From contig NZ_WMBQ01000001.1 in NCBI RefSeq assembly GCF_009708035.1, positions 1,054,001-1,118,000 of the forward strand: a stretch of 64,000 nucleotides of DNA, in the 5' to 3' direction. Position 1 is the stretch's first letter, and every line of letters starts with the position of its first letter. Source of the stretch: Hyphomicrobium album. Its GTDB lineage: Bacteria > Pseudomonadota > Alphaproteobacteria > Rhizobiales > Hyphomicrobiaceae. This document shows positions 48,331-57,169 of the stretch, one piece after another. The translations under genes were made by a program, and so were the position numbers. Under the pieces are notes generated by a model. That model saw only the letters and a list, made by a program, of their open reading frames with translations. It had not been told where the DNA came from and ran no database searches.

Positions 48331-51068
48331 TGCCCGTTGGTCTTGAGCATGCCGAGGCTTTGCGCCCGGACCACGGCCTGCGCGCGTGATTCCGCCGAAA
48401 GCTTCTGGAAGATCCGCTTCAAGTGCGTCTTGATCGTCTCCGGAGCAACGCCCAGCTCGCGGGCGATCTCCTTGTTCGACCTGCCCCGCGCGATGAACTC
48501 GACGATCGAGCGCTCGCGGGCGGTGAGGTCGTCAGGCGGTCGCGCCAGAGCGGGTTTGCGGGTTGCGACGCGATCGCGCAGTTGGTCGAGCAGCCGGTCG
48601 ACGAGCCGCAGGGCGGCGGGGTCGGCATCGAATGCGCCGGCGTCGCGCGCCTTCAAGAGGATCGGCACGATGCGGCGCTCGTGGTCGAGCACGAAGCTCG
48701 GCATGTTGGCCTCCGCGCCCCAGCCCATCAACTTGCGCAATAGGCCATAAGCCCGGTCGGATGCGCCGAGGCGGTCGTGCAGCACGACAAGGTCGACGCC
48801 GACGCGCAGTGCTATGAACCGGTCGTCGGTCGACAGGAGACCATCGAACGCTTCGCCCAGCGCTGCCGCGGCTTCTCGCGGCTTGCCGGCGGCGGCATCG
48901 ACGAGACCGATCGCTACCATGCGCCAGGTGCGGATCGAGGCGGCGGATGACGTGTTGGACGCAGCGGTCTTCGCCTGCAGCTCTTCGAATGCGGGGAGTA
49001 GCGCCTGCGCCTCGCCGATTTGCCCAGCAGCCAGCAGCAAGCGGGTGCGCTCGACCAGCAGCATGGCGATCACGACGCCCCAGCCGCGCTCCCAGCTCAG
49101 GCGCTCGGCACGGTTCAGGAGGCTCATTGCCCGCTCGGTATCCCCACGCAGCGCCGCGGCGCGGACGAGCACGAAGAAGGCGTTGCGGAACCCCTCGTGG
49201 AATGCCGTCGTCTCGATGAGTTCCAGGGCGTCCAGAACTTTGACCTCGGCGCCGGTCACGTCGCCGCGCTCGTACTGCAGCCTCGCCGTGAGCCCGGTGA
49301 GCATGGAGGCCGTCATCGACTTGGCGCCGGAGTATTTTTCGGCGAGCGCTGCCGCCGCGGCGTAGTACTCGAACGCGTCGTCGAACTTCAGCTGCTTCAC
49401 CGCGGCGAGGCCATTGAGGCAGAGGCGGAAGTTTTCGGGCAGGACGTAGGACGCCTCGCTGGCCGAGCGGTCGGGGTTGGGCAGCGCGTAGTAGGCCTTC
49501 CAGTCGCCCGACTTCAGGTAGGCGTAGCGGGCCACGTTGCACAGCGCGTTGAAGTTGAAGGCATCGAACTTGTGGCCGGCGAGGCATTCGAGCGCCATGT
49601 CGCGTCCCTGCGCCGCGTTTTCGGCAAGCGCGCAGAACACAGCGCGTGCCGCGCGGCAGCGCCACCACAGGTCGCTGCCCGGCTCGCTATGCGTGCCCGC
49701 CTCGACCTGCGAAAGCAGGACCTCGGCCTCCTTGAACCGGGTGACGAGACACATGCCCCAGGCGAGCGCCAGCTTGACCTCGAGCTGGCCGCTCATCAGC
49801 TCGCGCGGCAGCTTCTCCTCCCAGCTCAAGAGCGTGAGCAAGTCGCCACGCGCCACCATCGACATGGCACAGTGCTCGATGAACTCGATGGCGAGCGCAT
49901 AGTCGCCGGCGGCAATCGCGTATTGAACCGCCTCGCTCCACATTTCGCGCGCCGCATACCAGCGGCAGGCGCGCCGGTGCAGGTCGGGGATCTGGTCGCC
50001 CATGCGGGCGCGCAGGCGGTCGACAAGGAACTCGCGCAGCAGATGGTGGTAGCGGTACCAGGTTCCGTCGTCGTCGAGCGGTACCAATAGGAACTGCTCG
50101 CGCTCCAGCTCCTCGAGGATGCCGGCATCCTCGCGGCAGCCGGAGACGGCACTGCACAGCGAGGGATTCATCTGGTCGAGGACGGATGTCTTCAGGAGGA
50201 AGTCGACCACCTCGTCGGGCTCGGTGGCGAGAGTGTCCTCGAAATACTCCGAGATCGTGCGCGAGGTGCCGGTGATGGTGCGCACTTGGGCGACCGGGTC
50301 GGTCGAGTTCTGCAGTGAGATGCGCGACAGCTGCAGGGCGGCGGGCCAGCCCTCCGTCGTCGCGTGCAGCTTGGCGACGCCAGCCTTGCCCAGTCGGGTC
50401 GAAAGCGCTTCGCCGAGGAATTCTTCCATTTCCGCCAGCTTGAACTTCAGGTGCGTCGCGTCGATCTCGACCAGCTCGTCCTCGAGCCGCAGGCGCGACA
50501 AAGAGAACCGTGGATCCGTGCGCGAGACCAGGACCAGGTGCAGGTTGGACGGCGCATAGCGGAGCAAGAGCTTCATCAGCTCGTGGCAGCGCACGTCGGC
50601 GACGACGTGGAAGTCGTCGAGGAAGAGGTAGATTTCGCTATCGACCTCGGACGCCGAATTCAGGAGCGACGACATGACGTTGCGCGCCGGCATGAGGTTC
50701 GACGCCTTGAGCAGCTCGATCGCCTCGTGCCCGAGGTTGCTGCCGGCGCTTTCGAAGGCGCGCGCCAGATGATAGGCGAGAGCGCCCGGCTCGTTGTCAT
50801 CGCTGTCGAGGCTGAGCCAGGCGACAAGCGCGCCGCCCTCACGCAGACGCTGGCTCCACTCGGCGGCGAGAATGGTCTTGCCGTATCCGGCCGGCGCCCT
50901 GAACAGGATGAGCCGACGGCCGATCGCGCCGTCGAGGAAGCGCATGAGCTCGGGACGCTGGACGGCGAACTTGCGGACCGCAGGAGGTACTGTCTTGGTC
51001 TGCGCGATACGCGGCAGATCTACCAAGACTGGGTGACTCAGCTCGACTGTCGATCCCATTAGGTTCAT
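48315..51068 (-). CDS. MalT-like LuxR-family ATP-dependent regulator
   Basis: Large STAND-type activator of 917 residues. Walker A APAGYGKT (58-65) and Walker B IYLFLDDFHVV (~145) form the NTPase. Then come EGWPAALQLSRISL and WYRYHHLLREFL motifs of the MalT arm, a TPR-like sensor region (~400-790) and a C-terminal LuxR HTH (LTARERSIVEFIARGRSNKEIARELGVAPETIKTHLKRIF, ~845-885). Such proteins bind ATP and a small inducer before activating transcription. ATG 51068 has GGGGAG about 9 bases upstream; a GTG at 51089 is in frame. Inducer unknown. Confidence 0.93.
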   Translation of the reverse strand: MNLMGSTVELSHPVLVDLPRIAQTKTVPPAVRKFAVQRPELMRFLDGAIGRRLILFRAPAGYGKTILAAEWSQRLREGGALVAWLSLDSDDNEPGALAYHLARAFESAGSNLGHEAIELLKASNLMPARNVMSSLLNSASEVDSEIYLFLDDFHVVADVRCHELMKLLLRYAPSNLHLVLVSRTDPRFSLSRLRLEDELVEIDATHLKFKLAEMEEFLGEALSTRLGKAGVAKLHATTEGWPAALQLSRISLQNSTDPVAQVRTITGTSRTISEYFEDTLATEPDEVVDFLLKTSVLDQMNPSLCSAVSGCREDAGILEELEREQFLLVPLDDDGTWYRYHHLLREFLVDRLRARMGDQIPDLHRRACRWYAAREMWSEAVQYAIAAGDYALAIEFIEHCAMSMVARGDLLTLLSWEEKLPRELMSGQLEVKLALAWGMCLVTRFKEAEVLLSQVEAGTHSEPGSDLWWRCRAARAVFCALAENAAQGRDMALECLAGHKFDAFNFNALCNVARYAYLKSGDWKAYYALPNPDRSASEASYVLPENFRLCLNGLAAVKQLKFDDAFEYYAAAAALAEKYSGAKSMTASMLTGLTARLQYERGDVTGAEVKVLDALELIETTAFHEGFRNAFFVLVRAAALRGDTERAMSLLNRAERLSWERGWGVVIAMLLVERTRLLLAAGQIGEAQALLPAFEELQAKTAASNTSSAASIRTWRMVAIGLVDAAAGKPREAAAALGEAFDGLLSTDDRFIALRVGVDLVVLHDRLGASDRAYGLLRKLMGWGAEANMPSFVLDHERRIVPILLKARDAGAFDADPAALRLVDRLLDQLRDRVATRKPALARPPDDLTARERSIVEFIARGRSNKEIARELGVAPETIKTHLKRIFQKLSAESRAQAVVRAQSLGMLKTNGHHAAL

Positions 51069-51243
51069 CTGCGCGCGCTCCCCACGCACAGAATTTGCGC
51101 CCTTGAACCAACATGCTAGGCGATGGTGGCAGTTGCTTCAATTGAAATGCAGTTCTTCCGCGCTTCCCGAAGTTCCCGCTGGTGAATGGGCGCCGTTTAG
51201 TTCGGGGTACAGCGGCTTTCCCCCATTGCTGACGCTCCGCCGT

Positions 51244-51266
51244 CCCCCAATCAGGGGACTGCATAT
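51244..51266 (+). promoter_or_regulatory. Palindromic site CCCCCAATCAGGGG between MalT-like gene and lipoprotein gene
   Basis: CCCCCAATCAGGGG (51244-51257) followed by ACTGCATAT. It lies ~175 bases upstream of the MalT-like gene and ~75 bases upstream of the divergent lipoprotein gene. TCAGGGGACTGCATAT (51251-51266) recurs exactly on the minus strand at 10389-10404. Confidence 0.55.
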
Positions 51267-51339
51267 ACACCCGCCGTCGGCGACACTCCTCTCACCGAAT
51301 TCTCCCGGAATGTTTCAACGCTCACGGAAAGCGTAACAA

Positions 51340-51633
51340 ATGTTGGGTTCAGCTCGTATGGCGTCGCGCCAATTTCTTGGACGCCGGTTCACTGGCCTGG
51401 TGATCGCCGGCACGGCGTCGTTATTGCTCGGCGCCTGCGCCCACAACGTGGCCGAGACGCCGGCGCTGCAGTGGCAAGTGAATACGGTGGAAGCGACAGA
51501 GGGCAGCGGCACCGCGTACGGAGCAGCGGAGACATCGCCGGCGACGGGTTGTGGCGAGAGCGGCGGCGATGGCTGCTACGTTTACCGCGGCGGCAGAGAT
51601 CCCTATACGGGGCTCGCCTACACGCAGCTCTAG
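51340..51633 (+). CDS. Small putative lipoprotein
   Basis: 97-residue exported protein. The signal peptide has a basic start (RRFTGLVIAG) and a lipobox LLGAC at ~29-33, so Cys33 should be lipidated. The mature part is short and contains two further Cys (GCGES, DGCYVYRGG), possibly a disulfide, then GGRDPYTGLAYTQL. Not recognised. ATG 51340 with GGAAAG upstream; ATG 51358 is the alternative. Confidence 0.65.
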   Translation: MLGSARMASRQFLGRRFTGLVIAGTASLLLGACAHNVAETPALQWQVNTVEATEGSGTAYGAAETSPATGCGESGGDGCYVYRGGRDPYTGLAYTQL

Positions 51634-51664
51634 CGCCGGCGCGACGACGCCAGGGGTTTCAATT

Positions 51665-51961
51665 TCACCCAGCGCAGGCCTGGTACTTGTCCCACCACAC
51701 CGGGTTGCCGGTGGAGACAGCCAAGTTGCGCAGGCATACGCAATCGCCGTAGCCGCAGGCAGCGCGATAGGCGCGCGGGCTGTTGTAGTAGCGGACTCCG
51801 CTGTCGTAAGCGCGGCTGCGGTAGCTGCGCTTGTAGGTGCGGGGAGCGTCGTAGCCGTACCGATGCCAGCCGCCGGCCGCGGCCGGAGTGGCGATCGCCG
51901 GCGCCAGAACTGTCGCGCAAACCGCGATGATGACGGCGCCGAACGCAGCTGAGTGCTTCAT
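51665..51961 (-). CDS. Small secreted Tyr/Arg-rich protein
   Basis: 98-residue exported protein, not recognised. The signal peptide ends at TPAAA (residue ~29). The mature part is rich in Tyr and Arg (RYGYDAPRTYKRSYRSRAYDSGVRYYNSPRAYR) and ends with Cys-containing CGYGDCVCLRNL. An excellent AGGAGG lies 6-7 bases before ATG 51961, which sets the start well short of the open frame (to 52090). Converges with the lipoprotein gene. Confidence 0.72.
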   Translation of the reverse strand: MKHSAAFGAVIIAVCATVLAPAIATPAAAGGWHRYGYDAPRTYKRSYRSRAYDSGVRYYNSPRAYRAACGYGDCVCLRNLAVSTGNPVWWDKYQACAG

Positions 51962-52206
51962 GGGAAGCCTCCTATTTCTCGCCTTCCCGCTTCGGCCGAA
52001 CGCAATAGACCGAGCGCGGTTTCCCGCCCGCTCGTGGCAGGCCACCAGCGAGCCACCGCATTCTGAGCCAATCCGGTTAAGAAGCTGCAAGCTCTAATAG
52101 ATCGGCCGGGCCCGGCGTCTACGCACGGGGTCATCAATGTGCCCATTTGGGTCCGTAGCCCGATCCACAGCCGCCGGCTGTGCGGCGGGTTGGGAGAGTG
52201 TTGGGA

Positions 52207-53247
52207 ATGCGGAGAACGGTTCTCGCGCTTCTGGTTCTGGCATCTGCCGCCATATTGAACGGTCCCGCGACCCAGGCGGCGGCGCCCAGCCGATGCTGGA
52301 AGGCGCCACAGGCGCAGACCGTCCAAGAAGCCGTCATCGCCGCGCAGAACCAGGCGAAGCTCGCCGCACGTGCCAAGTCAGCCGAGCCGGCGGCGATGCT
52401 CGCGCTATCTGATGGGCGTCTCAAGTCCGCCTACGGCGCCGGGTTGCTCGTTGGCTGGGGCGAGACAGGAACGCGGCCGGATTTTGCCGTGATAACAGCT
52501 GTCGGGATGAGCGCGCTGCTCGCCCCCTTTGCGTTTCTAGGCGGCGAAGGCGATGGCGCGATCGCCGACATCTTCGCTTGCGATGCCTCGAGCCTGCAGG
52601 AGATGGCAGGGCGCGCCGCCTCCTATCTCGATGCCAATCTTGTCGAGAAGATCGCACGTCGCCACGAGTCCGGCGCCAGATTGCTTGTCGCCCTGCCCGG
52701 CTCGGCAGCAAGACGGGAGACCGTCTGGGATCTCGGCGCCATTGCCGCCAGCCGGCATCCCGAAGCGCGGCGGCAGATCGGGGCCATTCTTCGCGCCGCA
52801 GTCGATCTCACTACCTTTATCGACCCCGAGGCGATGCCGGTGAGCGGCGGCTTGGCTGCGGTGCGCAACCCGGCATTGCGGCGCGTGGGAGCGGGCGAGC
52901 CGTTTCTTTCGGCGCCGAGCCTCAGGAAACCAGCGGCGGCGACCTATCTCATCCATAACGGGGTGCTGTTCCCCGATGAGGGCGAGCAGTACGCCGCGGC
53001 ACACGCTCTCCAATCAGACCCCGCGCGAACTGATATCTGGCTGGTGCCAGCCTACGATCTATTCACGGCTGCGCAGCGGTGGCAGTCGCCCATGCTGATC
53101 GCCTCGCCGCGCCCTTACCTGAACATTCAGCCGCAACAGTCCGCCTTCGACCTCGGTTACATGCGCGCGCTGTTTCTCGATGCCTACCGGCAAGGCCGCA
53201 TGCGTCGTGAATGGCGATCGAAGTTCATCGAAAGCGAGCCGCGCTAG
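52207..53247 (+). CDS. Patatin-like secreted protein with lost catalytic serine
   Basis: Exported 346-residue protein homologous to bacterial patatin-like phospholipases. The signal peptide ends near TQAAA. The alignment with family members is clear over LSDGRLKSAYGAGLLVGWGETGTRPDFAVITAV and SALLAPFAFLG. The G-x-S-x-G nucleophile elbow is A98-V-G100-M-S102, so the catalytic Ser is replaced by Gly. The oxyanion loop GGG is SDGR. No D-G-G/A catalytic Asp motif is seen. It therefore looks like a non-enzymatic or repurposed member. ATG 52207 (GGGAGA upstream); an in-frame start at 52180 exists. Confidence 0.8.
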   Translation: MRRTVLALLVLASAAILNGPATQAAAPSRCWKAPQAQTVQEAVIAAQNQAKLAARAKSAEPAAMLALSDGRLKSAYGAGLLVGWGETGTRPDFAVITAVGMSALLAPFAFLGGEGDGAIADIFACDASSLQEMAGRAASYLDANLVEKIARRHESGARLLVALPGSAARRETVWDLGAIAASRHPEARRQIGAILRAAVDLTTFIDPEAMPVSGGLAAVRNPALRRVGAGEPFLSAPSLRKPAAATYLIHNGVLFPDEGEQYAAAHALQSDPARTDIWLVPAYDLFTAAQRWQSPMLIASPRPYLNIQPQQSAFDLGYMRALFLDAYRQGRMRREWRSKFIESEPR

Positions 53248-53271
53248 GCACGCACCGCGGCCCCGACAGAA

Positions 53272-53300
53272 AAAGCGCCGGAGAGGGTCTCCGGCGCTTT
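53272..53300. terminator. Bidirectional terminator between patatin-like gene and clpA
   Basis: Perfect 13-bp stem AAAGCGCCGGAGA (53272-53284) / TCTCCGGCGCTTT (53288-53300) with a GGG loop. On the minus strand it is followed by a T run, making it a good clpA terminator; on the plus strand by TTTCAATTT, serving the patatin-like gene. Confidence 0.85.
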
Positions 53301-53323
53301 CAATTTCTGCAGCGAGGTTGCCG

Positions 53324-55783
53324 CTAGTCGTCCTTGCGACGCGGCACGTTGGGGACGGCGCCGCCTGAGCCCTTTGCCGGACGCTCCTTGCGCTCCTTCG
53401 GCGACGGCAGTGCCTTGCGCGGCGCGGCCTCGACCAGCACCGTCTGAGGCTCCTCGTCGTCCTCGTCCTCATCCTCCGAGGCCTTGCCTTTCGGCCGCTT
53501 CGCCGGATCGGGGGCGAGATAATCGAAGGCGAGCTTGCGGTCCTCACCCTTGCCGGTAACGACCACCTTCACGGTGCCACCGTGCTCGAGCTTGCCGAAC
53601 AGGAGCTCGTCGGCGAGCGGCTTCTTGATGTGCTCCTGGATCACGCGGGCGAGCGGACGGGCGCCGAACTTCTCGTCGTAGCCCTTCTCGGCCAGCCAGC
53701 GGGTCGCCTCCTCCGACAGCTCGATCATCACGCCGCGATCGGCGAGCTGCGCCTCGAGCTGGAAGATGAACTTGTCGACGACCTTGGTGATCACCTCAGG
53801 CGGCAGGCCGGCGAACGGCACGACCGCGTCGAGACGGTTGCGGAACTCCGGCGTGAACATGCGGTTGATCGCTTCCGTGTCGTCGCCCGTGCGCTTCGAG
53901 GAGCTGAAGCCCATCGCCGGTCTCGCCATGTCGGCGGCACCCGCGTTCGTCGTCATGATGAGGACGACGTTGCGGAAATCGACCGCCTTGCCGTTGTGAT
54001 CCGTCAGCTTGCCGTGATCCATGACCTGCAGAAGGATGTTGAACAGGTCGGGATGCGCCTTCTCGATCTCGTCCAGCAGCAGCACGCAGTGCGGATGCTG
54101 GTCGATACCGTCGGTCAGCAGGCCGCCCTGATCGAAGCCGACGTAGCCCGGAGGCGCGCCGATGAGGCGCGAGACCGTGTGCTTCTCCATGTATTCCGAC
54201 ATGTCGAAGCGCAGAAGCTCGATGCCCATGAGGTCGGCGAGCTGCTTGGCGACTTCCGTCTTGCCGACGCCGGTCGGGCCGGAGAACAGGTAGCAGCCGA
54301 TAGGCTTCTCGGGCTCGCGCAGGCCGGCGCGCGACAGCTTGATCGCGGCGCCCAGCGCCTCGATCGCCAGGTCCTGGCCGAACACGACGCGCTTTAGATC
54401 CTTCTCAAGGTTGATCAACACCTCGGCGTCGGACTTGGTGACGGTCTTCGGCGGGATGCGCGCCATGGTGGCGACGGTCGCCTCGATCTCCTTCACCGTG
54501 ATCTTCTTCTTGCGCTTGCCTTCCGGCACGAGCATCTGCGAGGCGCCCGTCTCGTCGATCACGTCGATCGCCTTGTCGGGCAGCTTGCGGTCGTGGATGT
54601 ACTTCGCCGACAGCTCGACCGCCGTGCGGATCGCATCATTCGTGTATTTGAGCTTGTGGAAGCTCTCGAAGTAGGGCTTGAGGCCCTTGAGGATGGCGAC
54701 GCTATCCTCGACCGAGGGCTCCTTGACGTCGATCTTCTGGAAGCGGCGGACGAGGGCGCGATCCTTCTCGAAGTGCTGCCGGTACTCTTTATAGGTCGTC
54801 GAGCCGATGCAGCGCACGCTGCCCGACTGCAGCGCCGGCTTCAGCAAGTTGGAGGCGTCCATGGCGCCGCCCGACGTCGCACCCGCACCGATGACGGTGT
54901 GGATTTCGTCGATGAACAGGATCGAGCCCGGATAGTTCTCGATCTCCTTCATCACGGCCTTGAGCCGCTCCTCGAAGTCGCCGCGGTAGCGCGTGCCGGC
55001 GAGCAGCGCGCCCATGTCGAGCGCGAAGATGGTGGCATCCTGCAGGACCTCGGGAACCTCGCCCTTGATGATCTTGCGCGCGAGACCTTCGGCGATTGCC
55101 GTCTTGCCGACGCCCGGATCGCCGACGAACAGCGGGTTGTTCTTCTGCCGGCGGCAGAGGACCTGGATTGTGCGCAGCACCTCGGTCTCGCGGCCGATCA
55201 ACGGATCGATCTTGCCGTCGCGCGCCTTGCGGTTGAGGTTGACGCAATAGGTATTGAGCGCGTCCTGCCCGGGCTTGCGCTCCTCTCCCTCTACCGTCTG
55301 ATCCTCGTCGACGCCGCGCACCGAGCGCGGCTCGGACATGCCGGGACGCTTGGCGATGCCGTGGCTGATGTACTGGACCGCGTCGAAGCGCGTCATCTCC
55401 TGCTCCTGCAGGAAGTAGGCGGCATGGCTCTCGCGCTCGGCGAAGATCGCGACGAGCACGTTGGCGCCGGTTACTTCCTCGCGGCCGGAGGATTGCACGT
55501 GCACGACCGCGCGGTGGATGACGCGCTGGAAGCCGGTCGTCGGCTGGGCCTCGGTCGACTCCTTGGAGACGAGGGCCGACAGATCGTTGTCGAGATAGTT
55601 GGTGACGCGCGAACGCAGCGTCTCGAGGTCCACCGTGCAGGCGCGCATCACGGCCGCGGCGTCGCGATCATCGAGAAGAGCCAGCAACAGGTGTTCGAGC
55701 GTCGCGTATTCGTGGCTGCGCTCGTTAGCGGCTTCAAGAGCGCGATGCAGGGCGCTTTCCAAGCTCTTCGAGAACGATGGCAA
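53324..55783 (-). CDS. clpA: ATP-dependent Clp protease ATP-binding subunit ClpA
   Basis: AAA+ unfoldase (819 residues) that feeds substrates to ClpP. An N-domain (~1-145) binds ClpS. D1 carries GDPGVGKT and [15 protein letters not shown]2 carries [12 protein letters not shown] and [13 protein letters not shown]. Sensor/arginine finger regions are intact ([11 protein letters not shown]). The ClpP-binding loop is expected in the D2 domain but was not pinpointed. A ~65-residue acidic and basic C-terminal tail is longer than in E. coli. It begins 7 bases after clpS ends. Confidence 0.98.
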   Translation of the reverse strand: MPSFSKSLESALHRALEAANERSHEYATLEHLLLALLDDRDAAAVMRACTVDLETLRSRVTNYLDNDLSALVSKESTEAQPTTGFQRVIHRAVVHVQSSGREEVTGANVLVAIFAERESHAAYFLQEQEMTRFDAVQYISHGIAKRPGMSEPRSVRGVDEDQTVEGEERKPGQDALNTYCVNLNRKARDGKIDPLIGRETEVLRTIQVLCRRQKNNPLFVGDPGVGKTAIAEGLARKIIKGEVPEVLQDATIFALDMGALLAGTRYRGDFEERLKAVMKEIENYPGSILFIDEIHTVIGAGATSGGAMDASNLLKPALQSGSVRCIGSTTYKEYRQHFEKDRALVRRFQKIDVKEPSVEDSVAILKGLKPYFESFHKLKYTNDAIRTAVELSAKYIHDRKLPDKAIDVIDETGASQMLVPEGKRKKKITVKEIEATVATMARIPPKTVTKSDAEVLINLEKDLKRVVFGQDLAIEALGAAIKLSRAGLREPEKPIGCYLFSGPTGVGKTEVAKQLADLMGIELLRFDMSEYMEKHTVSRLIGAPPGYVGFDQGGLLTDGIDQHPHCVLLLDEIEKAHPDLFNILLQVMDHGKLTDHNGKAVDFRNVVLIMTTNAGAADMARPAMGFSSSKRTGDDTEAINRMFTPEFRNRLDAVVPFAGLPPEVITKVVDKFIFQLEAQLADRGVMIELSEEATRWLAEKGYDEKFGARPLARVIQEHIKKPLADELLFGKLEHGGTVKVVVTGKGEDRKLAFDYLAPDPAKRPKGKASEDEDEDDEEPQTVLVEAAPRKALPSPKERKERPAKGSGGAVPNVPRRKDD

Positions 55784-55790
55784 GGCTTAC

Positions 55791-56189
55791 CTACTCTTTC
55801 TCCATAGTGCACTGCAGAGGATGACCGTTCTGGCGTGAAAAATCCATGACCTGCGTTACCTTAGTCTCGGCGACCTCGTAGGGATAAACCCCACAGACGC
55901 CGACCCCCTTATGGTGCACATGAAGCATAATGCGCGTCGCCTCATCGCGTCCCTTGGCAAAATACTTTTCGAGAACCAGAACGACGAATTCCATCGGCGT
56001 GTAGTCGTCGTTCAACAGCAGTACCTTGTAGAGGCTCGGCTTCTTGGTCTTCGGCCGAGTCTTCGTGGCAATGCCGGTACGTCCGTCCTCGTTCCCGCGA
56101 TCTTTACCGGGCGGCTCGCGCCCCGGCGGATCGTTCTTCGCGCCCCTCGTAACCAAGCGACGATGCCCCAGCGCCAGCGTCTTAGTCAT
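55791..56189 (-). CDS. clpS: ATP-dependent Clp protease adaptor ClpS
   Basis: N-end rule adaptor that delivers substrates with bulky N-terminal residues to ClpA. 132 residues from ATG 56189. Core: [48 protein letters not shown]. The NDDYTPM loop and the HVHHKG helix form the N-degron pocket. The first ~50 residues form a charged, disordered extension longer than in E. coli. Upstream partner of clpA. Confidence 0.97.
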   Translation of the reverse strand: MTKTLALGHRRLVTRGAKNDPPGREPPGKDRGNEDGRTGIATKTRPKTKKPSLYKVLLLNDDYTPMEFVVLVLEKYFAKGRDEATRIMLHVHHKGVGVCGVYPYEVAETKVTQVMDFSRQNGHPLQCTMEKE

Positions 56190-56401
56190 TAATGCCAACG
56201 TCCGTCCCTGGGCCGCGCTTTCCGCGCCGACCCGCTCCTACAACCGCGCTCGTGCGCTTTGCGATGACTCACGATACGCAACGCCGCCCGCGGCTGCAAA
56301 CTGCCCTCCGGCCACTCCCCGGGTTTTCCCGACGCCGACTGGCGAGTGCCTGAGGCAAGACCCCGGAGGCATATGATGGGGACGCAACCGGACACAAAAA
56401 A

Positions 56402-56426
56402 GGCCCGGCAAGCGCCGAGCCCTTGT
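56402..56426 (-). terminator. Rho-independent terminator of the phasin gene
   Basis: On the minus strand an 8-bp stem (56414-56421 with 56402-56409, one G-U pair) and a GCTT loop are followed by six T (complement of 56396-56401). It lies about 30 bases after the phasin stop codon. Confidence 0.8.
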
Positions 56427-56457
56427 TTTCAATGCCGCAGGTTTGCGCAGATCCGGC

Positions 56458-56787
56458 TCAGCCGCCGTTTTGTAGGATCTTCTCGACGGGCTTGTAGGCC
56501 TCTTTGGCCATCGAAGCGTACAGGCCGCCGATCTTGGACATCTGCTGCATATAGTCGTCGTAGGCGCGCTTGGCATAGCTCGTCTGGATCTCGACGGCCT
56601 GCTCAACCGACTTCGACGACATGAGCTTCTCCATGGTGGCGGTGCTCTCCTCGAACGAGCGCTTGGTGTAGTCGCTCATCTCGGCGGCGATCGCCTGCCA
56701 GTTCTTGTTCCACTCGCCCAGCATCTTCATTGCGCTGTCGACATTGGTCTGACCGAGCTTCTGCATGTCCTCGAAATTCCTGATCAT
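56458..56787 (-). CDS. Phasin family protein
   Basis: 109-residue helical amphipathic protein of the phasin family, coating polyhydroxyalkanoate granules. FEDMQKLGQTNVDSAMKMLGEWNKNWQAIAAEMSDYTKRSFEE, and SKSVEQAVEIQTSYAKRAYDDYMQQMSKIGGLYASMAKEAYKP are the family pattern. ATG 56787. Followed by its own terminator, so monocistronic. No pha synthase gene lies in the window. Confidence 0.93.
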   Translation of the reverse strand: MIRNFEDMQKLGQTNVDSAMKMLGEWNKNWQAIAAEMSDYTKRSFEESTATMEKLMSSKSVEQAVEIQTSYAKRAYDDYMQQMSKIGGLYASMAKEAYKPVEKILQNGG

Positions 56788-57169
56788 GGTGCCATCCGTG
56801 TCCTAAGAGACTGTCGAAACGATAAGACGCAGCGCAGTACCCCCTGGCCCTCGTCAGGACCTCACCCAAGGGCCATTTTTATAGGCAATGCACAATTTTT
56901 CAAGTTCTTTTTGCAATGCAATATAAGGGCCGAGCGCTCGCGATTAACCGAGATGAAGTTGGACCGCGGGTATGCTCGGCAACGGACAGGGTACCGCTGG
57001 CATTGCGGTCGGGCACGCGGCAAACGCCGTAAAGAGGCCCCAAAACGATGCTCCGTTTGAGCCTCGTCCGCACACGAACAGGTCCACGGGGGCTCGGGCT
57101 AACCCCTTAGACCGACTGTCGCTTTAGATGCGGGCGAAAGCTTCGCACAGACGGTAGGATTGTCGATTG
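56788..57169. other. 382-bp divergent intergenic region
   Basis: Lies between the phasin gene (minus) and the D,D-carboxypeptidase gene (plus), so it should carry both promoters. An AT-rich stretch at ~56875-56930, unusual for this window, holds GCAATGCA twice and a TATAAA on the phasin strand. The remaining ~230 bases to the carboxypeptidase gene show no clear promoter. Confidence 0.5.
56885..56921 (-). promoter_or_regulatory. Repeated GCAATGCA sites at the phasin promoter
   Basis: GCAATGCA occurs at 56885-56892 and 56913-56920, the second within the palindrome TTGCA-A-TGCAA (56911-56921). Regulators of polyhydroxyalkanoate genes (PhaR type) favour TGC/GCA palindromes, so this is a reasonable operator candidate; it is inferred. 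Confidence 0.4.
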
